Shown: positions 24,584 to 32,711 of the stretch, in pieces | Position numbering within the stretch: the first letter of the stretch is position 1 | How the letters are laid out: every line of letters begins with the position of its first letter | Source of the DNA: Bacteroidales bacterium UBA3844 | Lineage (GTDB): Bacteria > Bacteroidota > Bacteroidia > Bacteroidales > Paludibacteraceae | DNA: 64,000 nucleotides | Reading direction: 5' to 3' | NCBI GenBank assembly: GCA_002392915.1 | Contig: DGHQ01000023.1 | Span: 85,994-149,993 of the forward strand | Translations under genes and position numbers: made by a program | The notes under the pieces: generated by a model | Databases searched by the model: none | Seen by the model: only the letters and a program-made list of their open reading frames with translations | What the model was told of the DNA's origin: nothing

Positions 24584-25171
24584 ATGTCAAATGTCATGTG
24601 CCAAACTTGGAAAGTTGTGGTCATCACTCCTGAGATTCCTTTTTGTGGGGAGACGGAGCAGATAAAAAGAGTGATAGGAAGCGGAGTTTTCCGTCTGCAT
24701 CTGCGTCACCCTAAGGCTGATGAGCAGACGCTACGACATATTATAGAAGGGTTGACTGCGGATGAGAGGAAAAAGATTGTTCTCCACGACTTCTATAACT
24801 TGGTGGACGAATACAATCTCGGCGGCAAACATCTGAACGGACGTCATCCAGAATACACTTCCGTCTGCACATCTCGTTCATGCCATTCTCTCGACGAGGT
24901 CGCAGCGTCTACAGACATGGAATATTGCTTCCTGAGTCCAATCTTCGACAGCATAAGCAAAAGCGGTTACGCCTCAAACTTTTCTAACGATGATTTGCTC
25001 AAAGCCAAAGAAGACGGAATCATAAACGAAAACGTCATCGCTCTTGGCGGAATCACCGTCGACAAAATCTCACAAGTGAGAGACTACGGATTCGGAGGAG
25101 TGGCAATTCTAGGAAGTGCATGGAAAGACGGCATTGCCCAACTTGACATTATAAAACAAATGATGGAATAA
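24584..25171 (+). CDS. ThiE/TenI-family TIM-barrel protein (second thiamine phosphate synthase-like)
   Basis: 195 aa. It has a short TIM barrel with ThiE/TenI landmarks: 'VFRLHLRHPKADEQTLRHII' in place of the ThiE 'VQLRMKE' strand, 'IVLHDFYNLVDEYNLGGKHL', 'SRSCHSLDEVAAS', 'YCFLSPIFDSISKSGY' (the pyrophosphate-loop region) and 'IALGGITVDKI'. Bacteroidota often carry such a ThiE paralog beside canonical ThiE. It may be a second thiamine-phosphate synthase or act like TenI, which aromatises the thiazole tautomer. The ThiE Arg/Lys signature is partly replaced (LRHP), so synthase activity is uncertain. It lies 41 bp after thiS, in the same operon. Confidence 0.8.
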   Translation: MSNVMCQTWKVVVITPEIPFCGETEQIKRVIGSGVFRLHLRHPKADEQTLRHIIEGLTADERKKIVLHDFYNLVDEYNLGGKHLNGRHPEYTSVCTSRSCHSLDEVAASTDMEYCFLSPIFDSISKSGYASNFSNDDLLKAKEDGIINENVIALGGITVDKISQVRDYGFGGVAILGSAWKDGIAQLDIIKQMME

Positions 25172-25257
25172 ATTCGCCACAGGGACACTGAAGTGACAGG
25201 ATCATTTGGACTCTCCGTGGCATATAAACAATTTAAATTTCGACAAAAGTGAATCTA

Positions 25258-25896
25258 ATGCAGATGCGAGCTTTCTCGCTACAACTTATAACCCATCCAG
25301 TAAACGGGAGATCAGAGATCGAAGGAGCAAGACTTGCTCTCGAAGGTGGATGCAAATGGGTGCAGCTACGAATGAAGGAGACTCCCGTGGGAGAGGTGAA
25401 GAAAGTGGCACTTGAACTTTTGCCACTATGCAAACAATATGAAGCTGTGATGATCATCGACGATCATGTAGAGCTGGCAAAAGAGGTCGGCGCGGACGGC
25501 GTGCATCTTGGGAAAATGGATATGAATCCGAAAGACGCGAGAGCTATACTTGGCGACGGATTCATCATCGGCGGCACATGCAACAGTTTCGACGACATAC
25601 TAGCCATCAAAGACGACGTCGACTACATAGGCTGCGGGCCATTCCGTTTCACTACAACAAAGAAAAAACTAGCTCCAGTGCTTGGATTGGAGGGATATCA
25701 GGAGATTGTGTGGAAATGCAGGGAGCAAGGAATCAACATTCCAATCGTAGCAATTGGAGGAATCACAAAAGATGATGTACGCAAAGTGCTACATAGCGGT
25801 CCGAACGGAATAGCTATTTCAGGAGGCATTTTGTCTGCGGCGGATCCAAAGACAGAGACAGAAGAGATTCTGAAAATAATTGAAAAATGTTTTTAA
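25258..25896 (+). CDS. thiE: Thiamine-phosphate synthase
   Basis: 212 aa from the ATG at 25258; an in-frame GTG at 25249 and an ATG at 25264 are alternatives. It couples HMP-PP and thiazole phosphate to thiamine monophosphate in the cytoplasm. TIM-barrel signatures are all canonical: 'GCKWVQLRMKETPVGEV', 'IIDDHVELAKEVGADGVHLG', 'FIIGGTCNSFDD', 'YIGCGPFRFTTTKKK' (diphosphate loop), 'IVAIGGITKDDV' and 'GIAISGGI'. This is clearly the catalytically intact member of the two ThiE-like genes. It is preceded by 86 bp with no other feature and followed by a REP cluster that separates it from thiG. Confidence 0.94.
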   Translation: MQMRAFSLQLITHPVNGRSEIEGARLALEGGCKWVQLRMKETPVGEVKKVALELLPLCKQYEAVMIIDDHVELAKEVGADGVHLGKMDMNPKDARAILGDGFIIGGTCNSFDDILAIKDDVDYIGCGPFRFTTTKKKLAPVLGLEGYQEIVWKCREQGINIPIVAIGGITKDDVRKVLHSGPNGIAISGGILSAADPKTETEEILKIIEKCF

Positions 25897-25902
25897 CGTT
25901 CC

Positions 25903-26015
25903 TCTTGTAGAGACGCACAGTTGTGCGTCTATTTAGAACACAAACAAAATAGATATGCACGGTAGAGACGCACGGTCGTGCGTCTAATCAAATAAACGTG
26001 CGTCTAATCAAATAA
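25903..26015. repeat. Cluster of GAGACGCAC palindromic repeats between thiE and thiG
   Basis: Two full palindromic copies (25906-25929 with centre CAGTTG, and 25963-25985 with centre CGGTCG) plus a half copy CGTGCGTCTAATC at about 25997-26009. The repeats lie inside an operon, so their hairpins may modulate or protect the mRNA. Confidence 0.65.
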
Positions 26016-26041
26016 AACAGAATAATAAAAAATCAATATAA

Positions 26042-26812
26042 ATGAGCAAACTAGTAATTGCCGGCAGAGAATTCAATTCTCGCCTATTCCTCGGAACAGG
26101 AAAATTCAGCAGCAACGATTTGATGAAAGATTCAATCGTCGCATCAGAGACTGAGATGGTGACTGTAGCGATGAAGCGTATATCCCTTGGAGACGCGAAT
26201 GACGATATGCTAAAACATATTGTAGATAAAAACATACAGTTGCTTCCAAACACAAGTGGTGTGCGCGACGCAAAGGAAGCTGTGTTTGCAGCCAAGATGA
26301 GCCGTGAGGCATTTGGCACAAACTGGCTTAAGCTTGAAATCCACCCAGATCCACGTTATCTGTTGCCCGACTCGATCGAAACATTGAAAGCCACAGAAGA
26401 ATTGGTGAAACTTGGATTCGTGGTATTGCCATATTGCCAGGCAGACCCTGTGCTTTGCAAGAGACTGGAGGAAGCAGGTGCTGCGACAGTCATGCCACTT
26501 GCCGCACCAATCGGTTCAAACAAAGGTTTACGCACAGAAGATTTCCTAAAAATCATCATCGAGCAATCAAATGTCCCTGTTGTTGTAGACGCTGGAATCG
26601 GAGCACCGAGCCATGCAGCAGCGGCGATGGAGCTTGGAGCCGACGCTTGTCTGGTAAACACAGCAATCGCAGTGGCAGGCGACCCCGTCCGTATGGCAGT
26701 AGCATTCCGTGATGCGGTCAAGTGTGGACGAGAGGCATACGAGGCAGGTCTTGGAGCCGTGACAGCAGGAGAAGCCGTCGCAAGCTCACCTCTAACATCA
26801 TTCTTGGGGTAA
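26042..26812 (+). CDS. thiG: Thiazole synthase
   Basis: 256 aa. ThiG assembles thiazole phosphate from deoxyxylulose-5-phosphate, dehydroglycine and ThiS-thiocarboxylate, in complex with ThiS. The catalytic Lys that forms the imine with DXP is K97 in 'NWLKLEIHPDPRYLLPD'. Other conserved segments are 'RLFLGTGKF', 'LPYCQADPVLCKRLEEAG', 'MPLAAPIGSNKGL' and 'VPVVVDAGIGAPSHAAAAM'. The dehydroglycine should come from ThiH (30271-31383), consistent with an anaerobic pathway. Start at ATG 26042, with the conserved N-terminus. Confidence 0.95.
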   Translation: MSKLVIAGREFNSRLFLGTGKFSSNDLMKDSIVASETEMVTVAMKRISLGDANDDMLKHIVDKNIQLLPNTSGVRDAKEAVFAAKMSREAFGTNWLKLEIHPDPRYLLPDSIETLKATEELVKLGFVVLPYCQADPVLCKRLEEAGAATVMPLAAPIGSNKGLRTEDFLKIIIEQSNVPVVVDAGIGAPSHAAAAMELGADACLVNTAIAVAGDPVRMAVAFRDAVKCGREAYEAGLGAVTAGEAVASSPLTSFLG

Positions 26813-26831
26813 AGGACATTAACGTCTGTAA

Positions 26832-26934
26832 GGGCAGGTTTCAAACCTACCCGTGCAACGACATTCATTGTATTTCCTTGCCCACAACGACATTCTATTG
26901 GTTGGTGGCGTAGGGGCAGGTTTCAAACCTGCCC
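26832..26934. repeat. Two GGGCAGGTTT-type REP palindromes between thiG and the RAYT gene
   Basis: Copies at 26832-26852 and 26914-26934 each have arms GGGCAGGTTT and AAACCT(A/G)CCC around one base, with shared flanks such as ACATTCATTG. A third copy lies inside the adjacent RAYT gene at 27256-27276. This family differs from the GAGACGCACG family. Confidence 0.75.
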
Positions 26935-26996
26935 GCAAGGACATTCATTGAATATTCCAGTCCCCAACATTCATTGATTAAAAACAGTACAATATT

Positions 26997-27497
26997 ATGT
27001 TACCATACAGAAAAAACATTCGTCTCCAAGGTTACGATTATTCAAACGACGGTTTGTATTTCATAACCATTTGCGTAAACGACAGAAAACCAATGTTTGG
27101 AATTGTCAAAGAGTGGGAAATGAATCTAAATGACAATGGTAAAATAGTATTGGATTGTTGGTATGACTTGCCGAATCATTACGACAATATCGTCCTGCAC
27201 GATTTTTGCATTATGCCAAATCATATACACGGTATAATTCAATTATCAAATGAACGGGCAGGTTTGAAACCTGCCCCTACGACACACCCATTGTCGGAAA
27301 TTGTCAGAGCATTAAAAACTTTTTCTTCAAGGAAAATCAATGAAAAGAATGGGACTCAAGGATGTCCGCTATGGCAAAGAAACTACTATGAACATATAAT
27401 CAGATCAGATTCAATGTACACAACTATTTCTGATTATATAAAAGAAAATCCCAAAAGATGGATATACGATCAATTTTATTTTAAGGAAAATACTTAA
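26997..27497 (+). CDS. REP-associated tyrosine transposase (RAYT), Y1/HUH family
   Basis: 166 aa. It is a Y1 transposase-like domain related to IS200/IS605 TnpA. The N-terminal 'GYDYSNDGLYFITICVNDR' strand is typical of RAYTs. The metal-binding HUH motif is H76-I-H78 in 'IMPNHIHGIIQL', and the catalytic Tyr is Y130 or Y131 in 'LWQRNYYEHIIR'. RAYTs are single-copy, domesticated transposases thought to mobilise REP palindromes. Here the gene sits inside the thi operon between thiG and thiC, in the same orientation, and ends 2 bp before the thiC ATG. Residues 86-96 (ERAGLKPAPTT) are encoded by an in-frame REP copy. No insertion-sequence ends are visible around it. Confidence 0.85.
   Translation: MLPYRKNIRLQGYDYSNDGLYFITICVNDRKPMFGIVKEWEMNLNDNGKIVLDCWYDLPNHYDNIVLHDFCIMPNHIHGIIQLSNERAGLKPAPTTHPLSEIVRALKTFSSRKINEKNGTQGCPLWQRNYYEHIIRSDSMYTTISDYIKENPKRWIYDQFYFKENT
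27256..27276. repeat. REP palindrome inside the RAYT reading frame
   Basis: The arms GGGCAGGTTT (27256-27265) and AAACCTGCCC (27267-27276) flank a single G, the same palindrome as the two upstream copies. The insert keeps the frame open and encodes ERAGLKPAPTT between the HUH motif and the helix carrying the catalytic Tyr. Confidence 0.85.
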
Positions 27498-27499
27498 AT

Positions 27500-29200
27500 A
27501 TGGCAGATAAAAATAAAAAGATAACACACTACGCTAAGCGTGAGAAATATTACATGCAGGGCGAGATGTTCCCAGATATAAAGGTGGGAATGCAGAAGGT
27601 GAATCTGACACCTACAGTGTCGATTGACGACAATGGCAAAAAGACAATGACTGAAAACGCTCCCGTCTTCATCTACGACACATCAGGTCCATTCTCAGAT
27701 CCTAACATCACCGTCGACCTAAAGAAAGGTATTGAGAGATTCCGTGAAAAATGGATTGTAGGCCGTGGAGACGTGGAGCAATTGCCAGAGATAACATCTG
27801 AATACGGAAAGATGCGTCTTGCCGACAAGAGTCTCGACCATCTTCGTTTTGAACATATTGCTCTACCATATCGTGCAAAGAAGGGTGCGAAGATCACTCA
27901 GATGGCATACGCAAAAGCAGGCATCATCACTCCTGAGATGGAATACGTTGCCATCCGTGAGAATATGAACTGCAAGGAGCTCGGCATCGACACCTACATC
28001 ACACCTGAGTTTGTGCGTAAGGAGATAGCAGAAGGACGCGCTGTGCTTCCTGCAAACATCAACCACCCTGAAAGCGAGCCAATGATCATCGGAAGAAACT
28101 TTCTTGTGAAGATCAACACCAACATCGGAAATTCAGCGACCACTTCAACAATCGACGAAGAGGTTGAGAAAGCCGTGTGGAGCTGCAAATGGGGAGGCGA
28201 CACACTAATGGACCTTTCTACAGGGGCCAACATCCACGAGACAAGAGAGTGGATTATCCGCAACTGTCCTGTGCCAGTGGGCACCGTGCCTATCTATCAG
28301 GCTCTTGAGAAAGTCGACGGCAAGGTTGAGGATTTGACATGGGAAATATACCGTGACACTCTGATTGAGCAGTGTGAGCAGGGAGTGGACTACTTCACTA
28401 TCCACGCAGGTATCCGTCGCCACAATGTTCATTTGGCAGACAAAAGACTCTGCGGAATCGTCTCTCGTGGAGGTTCGATCATGAGCAAATGGTGTCTGGT
28501 TCACAATCAGGAAAGTTTCCTTTACGAACATTTTGACGACATCTGCGATATTCTAGCCCAGTATGACGTTGCTGTTTCCCTTGGAGACGGTCTGCGCCCA
28601 GGCTGTACAGCAGACGCAAACGACGAAGCTCAGTTTGCAGAGCTTGACACTATGGGTGAGCTTGTGCTACGTGCATGGGACAAAAACGTCCAGGCATTTA
28701 TCGAAGGTCCCGGACATGTGCCAATGCACAAGATAAAAGAGAATATGGAGCGACAGATCACACACTGCCATAATGCACCATTCTACACACTCGGACCACT
28801 TGTCACAGATATCGCACCTGCCTACGACCACATCACATCAGCCATCGGAGCCGCTCAAATCGGTTGGCTCGGCACAGCCATGCTTTGCTACGTCACTCCA
28901 AAAGAGCATCTTGCATTGCCAAACAAAGACGATGTGCGTGTGGGAGTGATCACATACAAGATCGCGGCTCACGCAGCCGATCTAGCGAAAGGTCATCCGG
29001 GAGCAGCAATACGAGACAACGCACTTTCCAAAGCCCGCTTCGAATTCCGCTGGAACGACCAATTCCACTTGTCGCTTGACCCAGAAAAAGCGCGTGAGAT
29101 ATTCGAAGAGGCTCATCATACAGACGGAGAATACTGCACAATGTGCGGTCCGAACTTCTGTGCGATGAGGCTTGGACGTGACGCGCTCAAGATCAAATAA
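27500..29200 (+). CDS. thiC: Phosphomethylpyrimidine synthase (HMP-P synthase)
   Basis: 566 aa. It is a non-canonical radical SAM enzyme that rearranges aminoimidazole ribotide to HMP-phosphate. The C-terminal cluster motif Cys-x2-Cys-x4-Cys is visible in 'EYCTMCGPNFCAMR'. Other signatures are 'VFIYDTSGPFSDP', 'GGDTLMDLSTG', 'VPVGTVPIYQALEK', 'SLGDGLRPGCTADA' and 'IEGPGHVPMHKI'. Length matches ThiC. Its ATG is 2 bp after the RAYT stop, so the transposase gene has become tightly integrated in the operon; thiC translation may now depend on ribosomes leaving it. Confidence 0.96.
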   Translation: MADKNKKITHYAKREKYYMQGEMFPDIKVGMQKVNLTPTVSIDDNGKKTMTENAPVFIYDTSGPFSDPNITVDLKKGIERFREKWIVGRGDVEQLPEITSEYGKMRLADKSLDHLRFEHIALPYRAKKGAKITQMAYAKAGIITPEMEYVAIRENMNCKELGIDTYITPEFVRKEIAEGRAVLPANINHPESEPMIIGRNFLVKINTNIGNSATTSTIDEEVEKAVWSCKWGGDTLMDLSTGANIHETREWIIRNCPVPVGTVPIYQALEKVDGKVEDLTWEIYRDTLIEQCEQGVDYFTIHAGIRRHNVHLADKRLCGIVSRGGSIMSKWCLVHNQESFLYEHFDDICDILAQYDVAVSLGDGLRPGCTADANDEAQFAELDTMGELVLRAWDKNVQAFIEGPGHVPMHKIKENMERQITHCHNAPFYTLGPLVTDIAPAYDHITSAIGAAQIGWLGTAMLCYVTPKEHLALPNKDDVRVGVITYKIAAHAADLAKGHPGAAIRDNALSKARFEFRWNDQFHLSLDPEKAREIFEEAHHTDGEYCTMCGPNFCAMRLGRDALKIK

Positions 29201-29254
29201 TTCATAATGAGGTATAGCCGCTCCTATTGTGCGAGCACAATGCAAGCACATATC

Positions 29255-29325
29255 AAAAAACGCTCACCCTACGGGTTCGCGGTAGGGACGTGGAGGTTAG
29301 GGCGTTCCGCCCTTAACAATCCTCA
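29255..29325. repeat. Palindromic intergenic element after thiC
   Basis: Two small inverted repeats follow each other: CCTAC...GTAGG around GGGTTCGC (about 29270-29287), and GTTAGGGCG then CGCCCTTAAC (about 29297-29318). The layout resembles a REP-like unit, but there is no second copy in this window. No gene is seen in 29201-29378. Confidence 0.4.
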
Positions 29326-29378
29326 TGTTTGGAATGGTCAACATCATTTAACGAGACACTAATTTATAATTTTGCATT

Positions 29379-30263
29379 ATGCATTACGCATTAAAATACA
29401 TTCCTGCGCTTATAGTTTCTATAATCTGGGGAACGACATTCGTGATCTCGAAGTCGATTCTTGAGGCAGGTATGTCGCCGTTCCAACTCATCTTTTGCAG
29501 GTTTTTGATGGCATACATCGCATTGTGCATCATTTGCCCGAAACCATACAAGATGGAGTTTTCTAAGACGGAATTGAAGATGTTCCTCATCGCATTGTCG
29601 GGAGGCAGCCTTTACTTTTTCCTTGAATATAGTGCATTGCGACTCACCGGAGCCACCAATGTCAGCCTGATTTGCGCCACAGTGCCAATTTTTTCAGCTC
29701 TGGGATTCATCATCCTCGGAGTGATGAATCTGACAAAGTGGTTTGTATTCGGCAGTCTGATAGCTCTTGCAGGAGTCGCCTGCGTCGTATTCAACGGAGT
29801 ATTTGTGCTGAGACTAAGTCCGTTGGGTGATTTCATCGCCTTTTTATCGGTAATATCATGGTCAATATATTCAGTTTTATTGGCCATTATGCCCAAAGAA
29901 GTGACGGAATTACAGACCACACGAAGATTGTTTTTTTATGGCACCATCACAATTTTTCCATTACTCTTTTTCGATGACAACGCATCGTCGCTTACAGAAA
30001 TATGGGGAAAATTGGAGTGGACACACATCGTCGGAGCACTCTACCTTGGACTAATAGCAAGTGGAGCCAGTCTGTGGCTTTGGAACTTGTCGTTCAACAA
30101 GGTCGGAGCAGCCAACACAAACAATTTTCTGTATCTTCTTCCAATAATTTCAGCAGTGGCAGCAGCCATTTTCTTCACCCATGAGATCACAGGTTGGGTG
30201 GTGGCAGGCACACTACTGATATTTTTCGGTTTAATAATAGCTAACAATAAACAAAACAAATAA
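29379..30263 (+). CDS. EamA/DMT-family permease in the thi operon
   Basis: 294 aa with ten predicted membrane helices in two repeated EamA halves, the first beginning 'IPALIVSIIWGTTFVISKSI' and the second 'SPLGDFIAFLSVISWSIYSV'. Motifs such as 'LRLTGATNVSLICATVPIFSAL' and 'NNFLYLLPIISAVAAAIFF' are typical of drug/metabolite transporters. The substrate cannot be read from sequence. Its place between thiC and thiH, 7 bp before thiH and under the same TPP riboswitch, suggests transport of thiamine or a precursor such as HMP or thiazole, which is an inference from context. Confidence 0.82.
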   Translation: MHYALKYIPALIVSIIWGTTFVISKSILEAGMSPFQLIFCRFLMAYIALCIICPKPYKMEFSKTELKMFLIALSGGSLYFFLEYSALRLTGATNVSLICATVPIFSALGFIILGVMNLTKWFVFGSLIALAGVACVVFNGVFVLRLSPLGDFIAFLSVISWSIYSVLLAIMPKEVTELQTTRRLFFYGTITIFPLLFFDDNASSLTEIWGKLEWTHIVGALYLGLIASGASLWLWNLSFNKVGAANTNNFLYLLPIISAVAAAIFFTHEITGWVVAGTLLIFFGLIIANNKQNK

Positions 30264-30270
30264 ACAAGGT

Positions 30271-31383
30271 ATGTTTTCAGATGAATTAGAGAAGATTTCG
30301 TGGGATGAGACTACGAAATCCATCTATGCAAAGACAGACGCAGATGTGCGTCGAGCCTTGGCCAAAGACAGACTAACTGTAGATGATTTCATGGCTCTTA
30401 TCTCGCCAGCTGCCGAACCATATTTGGAGCAGATGGCACTGAAGAGCCGACAAATCACACTCGAACGTTTCGGCAAGACAATATCAATGTTCATCCCATT
30501 GTATCTTACAAACTCATGCACCAATTCATGCGTCTACTGCGGATTTCACATCCAGAATCCGATGGCACGCACGATTCTCACAATGGAAGAGATAGAAAAT
30601 GAGTTTAAAGCAATCAAGAAGCTTGCCCCATTCGAGAATATTCTGATGGTGACGGGAGAGAACCCGGCAAAGGCTGGCGTCGCCTACCTTGCAAATGCCA
30701 TCGACATAGCCAAGAAATATTTTGCCAACATCAAAATTGAGGTCATGCCACTTGCAACAGAAGAATATGCTGAGCTATGCGACCATGGTTTGAGCGGAGT
30801 CATCTGTTTTCAGGAGACATACAACAAGGCAAGATACAACGTTTACCACCCACGTGGAATGAAGTCGAAATTTGAGTGGCGACTGAATGGATTCGACCGT
30901 ATGGCTCAGGCAGGAGTGCACTCCATCGGCATGGGAGTGTTGGTAGGTCTTGAAGATTGGCGTACGGATATGACAATGATGGCATACCATGTCCGCTACT
31001 TGGAGAAAAACTACTGGAAGACAAAATACAGTGTCAATTTTCCGCGTATGCGTGTGGCAGAAAACGGAGGATTCCAGCCCAACGTCATCATGAGCGACAA
31101 AGAGCTTGCCCAACTGACATTCGCATTCCGCATCTTCGACCACGATATCGACATCAGCTACTCGACACGTGAGCCAGCCAATATCCGCGACAACATGGCG
31201 ACTCTGGGAGTGACAACAATGTCTGCAGAGAGCAAAACCGAGCCAGGCGGCTATTTCTCTTATCCACAGGCACTTGAGCAATTCCATGTCTCAGACGAGC
31301 GAACTGCGGTGGAGGTGATGGAAGCATTGAAGAAAATGGGAAGAGAACCTGTTTGGAAAGATTGGGATCAGGTGTTGCAATAA
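30271..31383 (+). CDS. thiH: 2-iminoacetate (dehydroglycine) synthase
   Basis: 370 aa. It is a radical SAM enzyme that cleaves tyrosine to dehydroglycine and p-cresol for thiazole formation, the oxygen-independent route. The [4Fe-4S] motif is C83-x3-C87-x2-C90 in 'NSCTNSCVYCGFH'. 'ILMVTGENP' is the SAM-binding GGE-like segment, and 'QETYNKARYNVYHPRGMKS' and 'VLVGLEDWRTD' are ThiH-specific. It is the last gene of the operon, followed by an intrinsic terminator at 31434-31469. In many Bacteroidota thiF follows thiH; here it does not. Confidence 0.95.
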   Translation: MFSDELEKISWDETTKSIYAKTDADVRRALAKDRLTVDDFMALISPAAEPYLEQMALKSRQITLERFGKTISMFIPLYLTNSCTNSCVYCGFHIQNPMARTILTMEEIENEFKAIKKLAPFENILMVTGENPAKAGVAYLANAIDIAKKYFANIKIEVMPLATEEYAELCDHGLSGVICFQETYNKARYNVYHPRGMKSKFEWRLNGFDRMAQAGVHSIGMGVLVGLEDWRTDMTMMAYHVRYLEKNYWKTKYSVNFPRMRVAENGGFQPNVIMSDKELAQLTFAFRIFDHDIDISYSTREPANIRDNMATLGVTTMSAESKTEPGGYFSYPQALEQFHVSDERTAVEVMEALKKMGREPVWKDWDQVLQ

Positions 31384-31433
31384 TTCATAATGCATAATTC
31401 GTAATTGTTGGAAAATCTCAATTCTTCACTATA

Positions 31434-31469
31434 AAAAATCGTGTGTGTCATTAGATGCACACGATTTTT
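31434..31469 (+). terminator. Terminator of the thi operon
   Basis: AAAAATCGTGTG (31434-31445) pairs with CACACGATTTTT (31458-31469) around a 12-nt loop. The 3' arm itself ends in five T residues. Confidence 0.8.
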
Positions 31470-31549
31470 GTGTAAGAACAAATCATTCTAATTTCAGCCC
31501 AAGAATCAAGCAAAACGTACAATTATTAGGAATCAAACAATATTTGTTT

Positions 31550-31557
31550 TACATTTG
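31550..31557 (+). promoter_or_regulatory. -7 box of the TPR-protein operon
   Basis: Reads TACATTTG (TAnnTTTG), 59 bp before the ATG at 31617. Confidence 0.5.
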
Positions 31558-31616
31558 TGGAGTGCGATATATGTTTTGACTCGTACCGACAATAACAACA
31601 ACACAAAAATTTCATT

Positions 31617-32711
31617 ATGAATACAACTAAAATCCTAATTGCATCGTTGCTTTTTTTAGGCTGTTTGACAGCAAATGCAAAAAAATCCGGGCTGAGTGAT
31701 TTCGAAAAGGATGAGATGCGGAAAGCCATATCCTATTACGACAACAACAAGCCCGACATTGCCATCGAAATATACAACAATCTGCTTGCCGACAACCCTA
31801 AAAGCTATATAATAAACTACGAATTGGCATTGGCCAAAGTAGCAAAAGGAGAATATGCAGAAGCCCTAAAAATCACACAGAAGATAAAACGCAATTCCGA
31901 CGTTGAAGACAAACTCTTCCAACTACAGGGAAATGTGTATGATTTTATGGGAGAACGCAAGAAAGCTGTGGCGAGCTACAATAAGGGTCTGAAAAAATTT
32001 CCCAAATCAGGTTGCCTTTATATGGAGAAAGGAAACATTATACTGATGGAAGATGATCCGAACGGAGCTATAAACTTATATGAAAAGGCGATGGAAGTAG
32101 AGCCGGCATACTCATCTCCATACTACCGTGCAAGTGCACTATTTCTAGGATCCACAGAACCTATTTGGGGGCTAATCTATGGAGAAACATTCCTTCTATT
32201 GGAAAAAGGACAAAGAAATGTCGCCATACAGGATGCAATGGTAAAACGTCTTGGGCAGGCAATTAAACTGGAAAATGACACCCTCCATGTGTCACTTACC
32301 CAACAAAACACAGTCAACATAAAGGGACTGAACCTTATCATTCCGTTCGAAATGCTTTACGAATTGGAAATTCTTAAATCATCCGCTGTTGACAAATTAA
32401 AATCTGAAAAAAGAGATACTATTACGATATCTGATTTCATAGAGATCCGTAAAGTAGCTGCAAACGCATACAAAGATTGGGAAAACAGATATCCGAACTA
32501 TTTGTTTGAATACCAGAAGAAAGTGATCGACGCTGGTTACTTCGAAGCTTACACAATGGATCTGTTCAAAGATGTCTATGCCGACGAGTACAAAACATAC
32601 GTCGCCAATGAAGAGAATCAGAAAACTCTCGATGCGTACAAAGCTTGGATGAGAAAAAATCCGTTTGAACCAAATGAAAATAGACTAATAATAAGAAAGG
32701 GACCACAATGA
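31617..32711 (+). CDS. Exported TPR-repeat protein
   Basis: 364 aa with a signal peptide (MNTTKILIASLLFLGCLTANA). At least four TPR motifs cover about residues 25-190, for example 'MRKAISYYDNNKPDIAIEIYNNLLADNP', 'LFQLQGNVYDFMGERKKAVASYNKGL' and 'LYMEKGNIILMEDDPNGAINLYEKAMEVEP'. The C-terminal half (about 200-364) is helical without recognised repeats. TPR arrays bind proteins, so this is probably a periplasmic scaffold. Its stop overlaps the start of the next gene (ATGA), implying coupled translation and a joint function. Not assigned to a known pathway. Confidence 0.8.
   Translation: MNTTKILIASLLFLGCLTANAKKSGLSDFEKDEMRKAISYYDNNKPDIAIEIYNNLLADNPKSYIINYELALAKVAKGEYAEALKITQKIKRNSDVEDKLFQLQGNVYDFMGERKKAVASYNKGLKKFPKSGCLYMEKGNIILMEDDPNGAINLYEKAMEVEPAYSSPYYRASALFLGSTEPIWGLIYGETFLLLEKGQRNVAIQDAMVKRLGQAIKLENDTLHVSLTQQNTVNIKGLNLIIPFEMLYELEILKSSAVDKLKSEKRDTITISDFIEIRKVAANAYKDWENRYPNYLFEYQKKVIDAGYFEAYTMDLFKDVYADEYKTYVANEENQKTLDAYKAWMRKNPFEPNENRLIIRKGPQ

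Noticed and set aside
26997..27497. Reading the RAYT gene as an active IS200/IS605 insertion
   Set aside because: No left and right hairpin ends, no TnpB gene and tight fit to thiC; the flanking palindromes and the protein's features fit a RAYT.
29367..29374. TAATTTTG box in front of the EamA gene
   Set aside because: It would start transcription at the ATG itself (29379). The gene is co-directional with thiC and thiH, so co-transcription from the riboswitch promoter is simpler.
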